From Bacillota bacterium (GTDB taxonomy: Bacteria > Bacillota > Sulfobacillia > RBS10-35 > JAJYVN01), in contig JAJYVV010000010.1 in the NCBI GenBank assembly GCA_021791815.1, forward strand, positions 1 through 45,102: a DNA stretch of 45,102 nucleotides, written 5' to 3'. Numbering within the stretch: the first letter of the stretch is position 1; the number at the start of each line of letters is the position of its first letter. Positions 44,018 through 45,102 of this stretch are shown here, one piece after another. The notes beneath the pieces are model-generated. The model worked only from the letters and a program-made list of their open reading frames with translations. It was not told the DNA's origin and did no database searches. The position numbers and the translations under genes are program-made.

Positions 44018-44690
44018 CCCCTCCCGACCGCATGGACCGCGGAGCCACAGGGCCGGGCCGGCCGACGGCATCCCGCCCCAGCGACGCCGGGACCGCGGCC
44101 CGACGCGCGGGGCGGTCGCCGCCGCCCCCTGCGGAGAGATTCGCCGCGGGCCCTGGCGATATTGGGGGCGCCGGGAGGGCGCCCACGCCGCGGACCGGCA
44201 GACGGCGCCCGCCGCCCTGGGCTCGGGCGGCCGCGAACGTCCGCGAAGGGCTCCGCCCCGTCCGCGCGCGCCCCCTGCGGATCCCCCGCCTGGGCGGCCG
44301 CCGTCCCCGGCATCGCGGTGCTGTCGGTATGGCTCCGCCTCGCGTCGAGGGAAGCCCCCGCCTCGTCGAGCAGCACCAGGTCCGCGTGACCACGCGCGCG
44401 TGGCTCGGGCGGGGACGGCTCGAGCCGTGGGCGGCACGGGGCGCTGGCTCCGGCCGAGGGGAGGTGCCGGCGGCACGGGGTCGGCCCCTGCCGTCGCGGC
44501 GGACCCTCCCGACGGCCCTGCCTCGACTCGGCGCCTGGACCGTCCGCCCCGTGATCCCCCTCGACGGCCCGAGGTCCGGACCGTGCGGACGGGCCTCGCC
44601 GCTCGGGCGGCGCGTCCCGCGTGACCTCGCCTGCCGTGGAGAAGCATCCCCGGACCCGGCGCACCGGCGCCCCGTTGCTGCCGCTGATAA
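44018..44690. other. gene-free stretch
   Basis: About 670 bases upstream of the cvpA-like gene. Open frames here are low-complexity Arg/Pro/Gly sequence with no family resemblance. No promoter for cvpA could be fixed. Confidence 0.4.
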
Positions 44691-44702
44691 GAACAAAAGT
44701 TC
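44691..44702. promoter_or_regulatory. possible LexA (SOS) box
   Basis: GAACAAAAGTTC has the GAAC-N4-GTTC core of the Bacillota/Actinobacteria LexA box. It lies in an AT-rich island, 69 bases before the plus-strand promoter at 44771 and 670 bases from the divergent cvpA-like start. Twelve-base matches can occur by chance. Confidence 0.35.
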
Positions 44703-44752
44703 CCAATGGCTCCATCGGCGCGGCTGGGAAGACCCCCCTCAAAGGCTACATA

Positions 44753-44801
44753 CCAGCATTATGGCATCTATTGCCAAACGCACGCCCGTGCGCTATGCTG
44801 G
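44753..44801. repeat. nested inverted repeats over a promoter
   Basis: CCAGCAT (44753-44759) mirrors ATGCTGG (44795-44801). Inside lie TGGCA-TCTAT-TGCCA (44762-44776) and CGCAC-GCCC-GTGCG (44779-44792). The inner TGGCA/TGCCA dyad covers the -35 of the promoter at 44771, and the outer arm covers its -10, as an operator would. Confidence 0.5.
44771..44799 (+). promoter_or_regulatory. promoter for the gene at the right edge
   Basis: TTGCCA (44771-44776) and TATGCT (44794-44799) with a 17-base spacer, in an AT-rich island. Start near 44806. An AGGTGAT ribosome site at 44829-44835 follows. Confidence 0.6.
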
Positions 44802-44840
44802 GGCCGTCCCGTTCGACTCCCCACCGGCAGGTGATGGCGC

Positions 44841-45102
44841 TTGGAGAACCTGGCCCCCCGCCACGTCAAGGACCTCGTCACCGGCGCCACGGTGGCGTCA
44901 AAGTCGCAAGGGAGCCAGGCGGAGCCAGGCGGGGCGGGGGGCCACTGGCGGAACGGCGGCGAGTGTGATATGGGAGGGGCGTGGGACACGCCGACGAGCC
45001 GAGCGCGGACGGGGTCGCGGTGCGTCGGGACTGGCGGGCGGGCCTCGTGGTACGGCTGCTGCGGAGCGGGGAAGAGGCGCCGTGGCGGGAGCGGATGGCG
45101 GC
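44841..45102 (+). CDS. start of an unidentified gene, cut by the window end
   Basis: A TTG at 44841 sits behind the strong site AGGTGAT and opens LENLAPRHVKDLVTGATVAS, which looks protein-like for about 40 codons. After about 44969 that frame turns Arg/Gly/Cys-rich, while another frame (GTG at 44981, GGAGG three bases upstream) reads VGHADEPSADGVAVRRDWRA and stays protein-like to the edge. Either a short leader peptide precedes a gene starting at 44981, or one gene carries a frameshift. I do not recognise the product. Confidence 0.35.
   Translation, partial: MENLAPRHVKDLVTGATVASKSQGSQAEPGGAGGHWRNGGECDMGGAWDTPTSRARTGSRCVGTGGRASWYGCCGAGKRRRGGSGWR

Noticed and set aside
43960-44742. 260-codon minus-strand frame upstream of the cvpA-like gene
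   Set aside because: Low-complexity Arg/Pro/Gly sequence, no ribosome site, and it overlaps the cvpA-like start in another frame.
44762-44776. Sigma-54-like element TGGCAtctaTTGCC
   Set aside because: The spacing between GG and GC is eight bases instead of the required ten. The TGGCA/TGCCA dyad and a -35/-10 pair explain the site better.
44920-44940. Tandem repeat of GGAGCCAGGC
   Set aside because: Only two copies, short and GC-rich; not evidence of a repeat array or CRISPR.

Overview
The window looks like chromosome of a very GC-rich member of the Bacillota (Firmicutes), in the style of Thermaerobacter, Symbiobacterium or Limnochordia. This rests on gene order (ctsR-mcsA-mcsB-clpC, radA, a YacL-type PIN/TRAM protein, ispD/ispF, cysE-cysS-rlmB-sigH and a Thr-Tyr-fMet-Thr tRNA cluster), a T-box leader, AddAB instead of RecBCD, a CtsR operator and an SLH-domain surface protein. 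Many genes start with GTG or TTG behind strong GGAGG-type sites, and neighbours often overlap by a few bases. The exact taxon is an inference.

Left third (about 190-19400, almost all on the minus strand): a housekeeping chain. Read in transcription order it holds a class I/II aminotransferase homologue that lacks the PLP lysine; the CtsR-controlled ctsR-mcsA-mcsB-clpC protein quality-control operon; a MoaD-MoaE fusion overlapping radA; a CarD regulator with the YacL-type protein and a fused IspDF isoprenoid enzyme; a TSUP permease with a DUF1634 partner; a Cys T-box leader in front of cysE-cysS-rlmB; sigH; four tRNAs; and a pterin-4a-carbinolamine dehydratase. One small conserved gene (10447-10848) points the other way behind a consensus promoter. 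Compared with Bacillus subtilis, disA, gltX, mrnC, yacP and secE-nusG are absent from their usual places, while moaDE, TSUP/DUF1634 and carD are present.

Middle (19541-26594, plus strand): addB-addA, the two-subunit recombination helicase-nuclease, with overlapping reading frames.

Right 18 kb (26669-45102, both strands): an accessory, catabolism-like region. It carries a tandem alpha/beta hydrolase whose first domain has Glu at the nucleophile position, two Gfo/Idh/MocA oxidoreductases, a secreted TIG/SLH surface protein, an SDR, an HD-domain protein resembling the diiron oxygenases PhnZ/MIOX, a glucarate dehydratase (gudD), a DUF6930-like protein, a PhyH-type dioxygenase with HxG in place of HxD, a five-bladed-propeller glycosidase-like protein, a VOC protein, a small-molecule kinase, a 5-dehydro-4-deoxyglucarate dehydratase (kdgD), a macrodomain protein and a CvpA-like membrane protein. 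GudD and KdgD together would turn D-glucarate into 2,5-dioxopentanoate. The neighbouring dehydrogenases and HD oxygenase suggest a longer oxidative route from a polyol or uronic acid, which is an inference. No transporter, transposase, CRISPR array or phage gene was seen. The window ends inside a further plus-strand gene.
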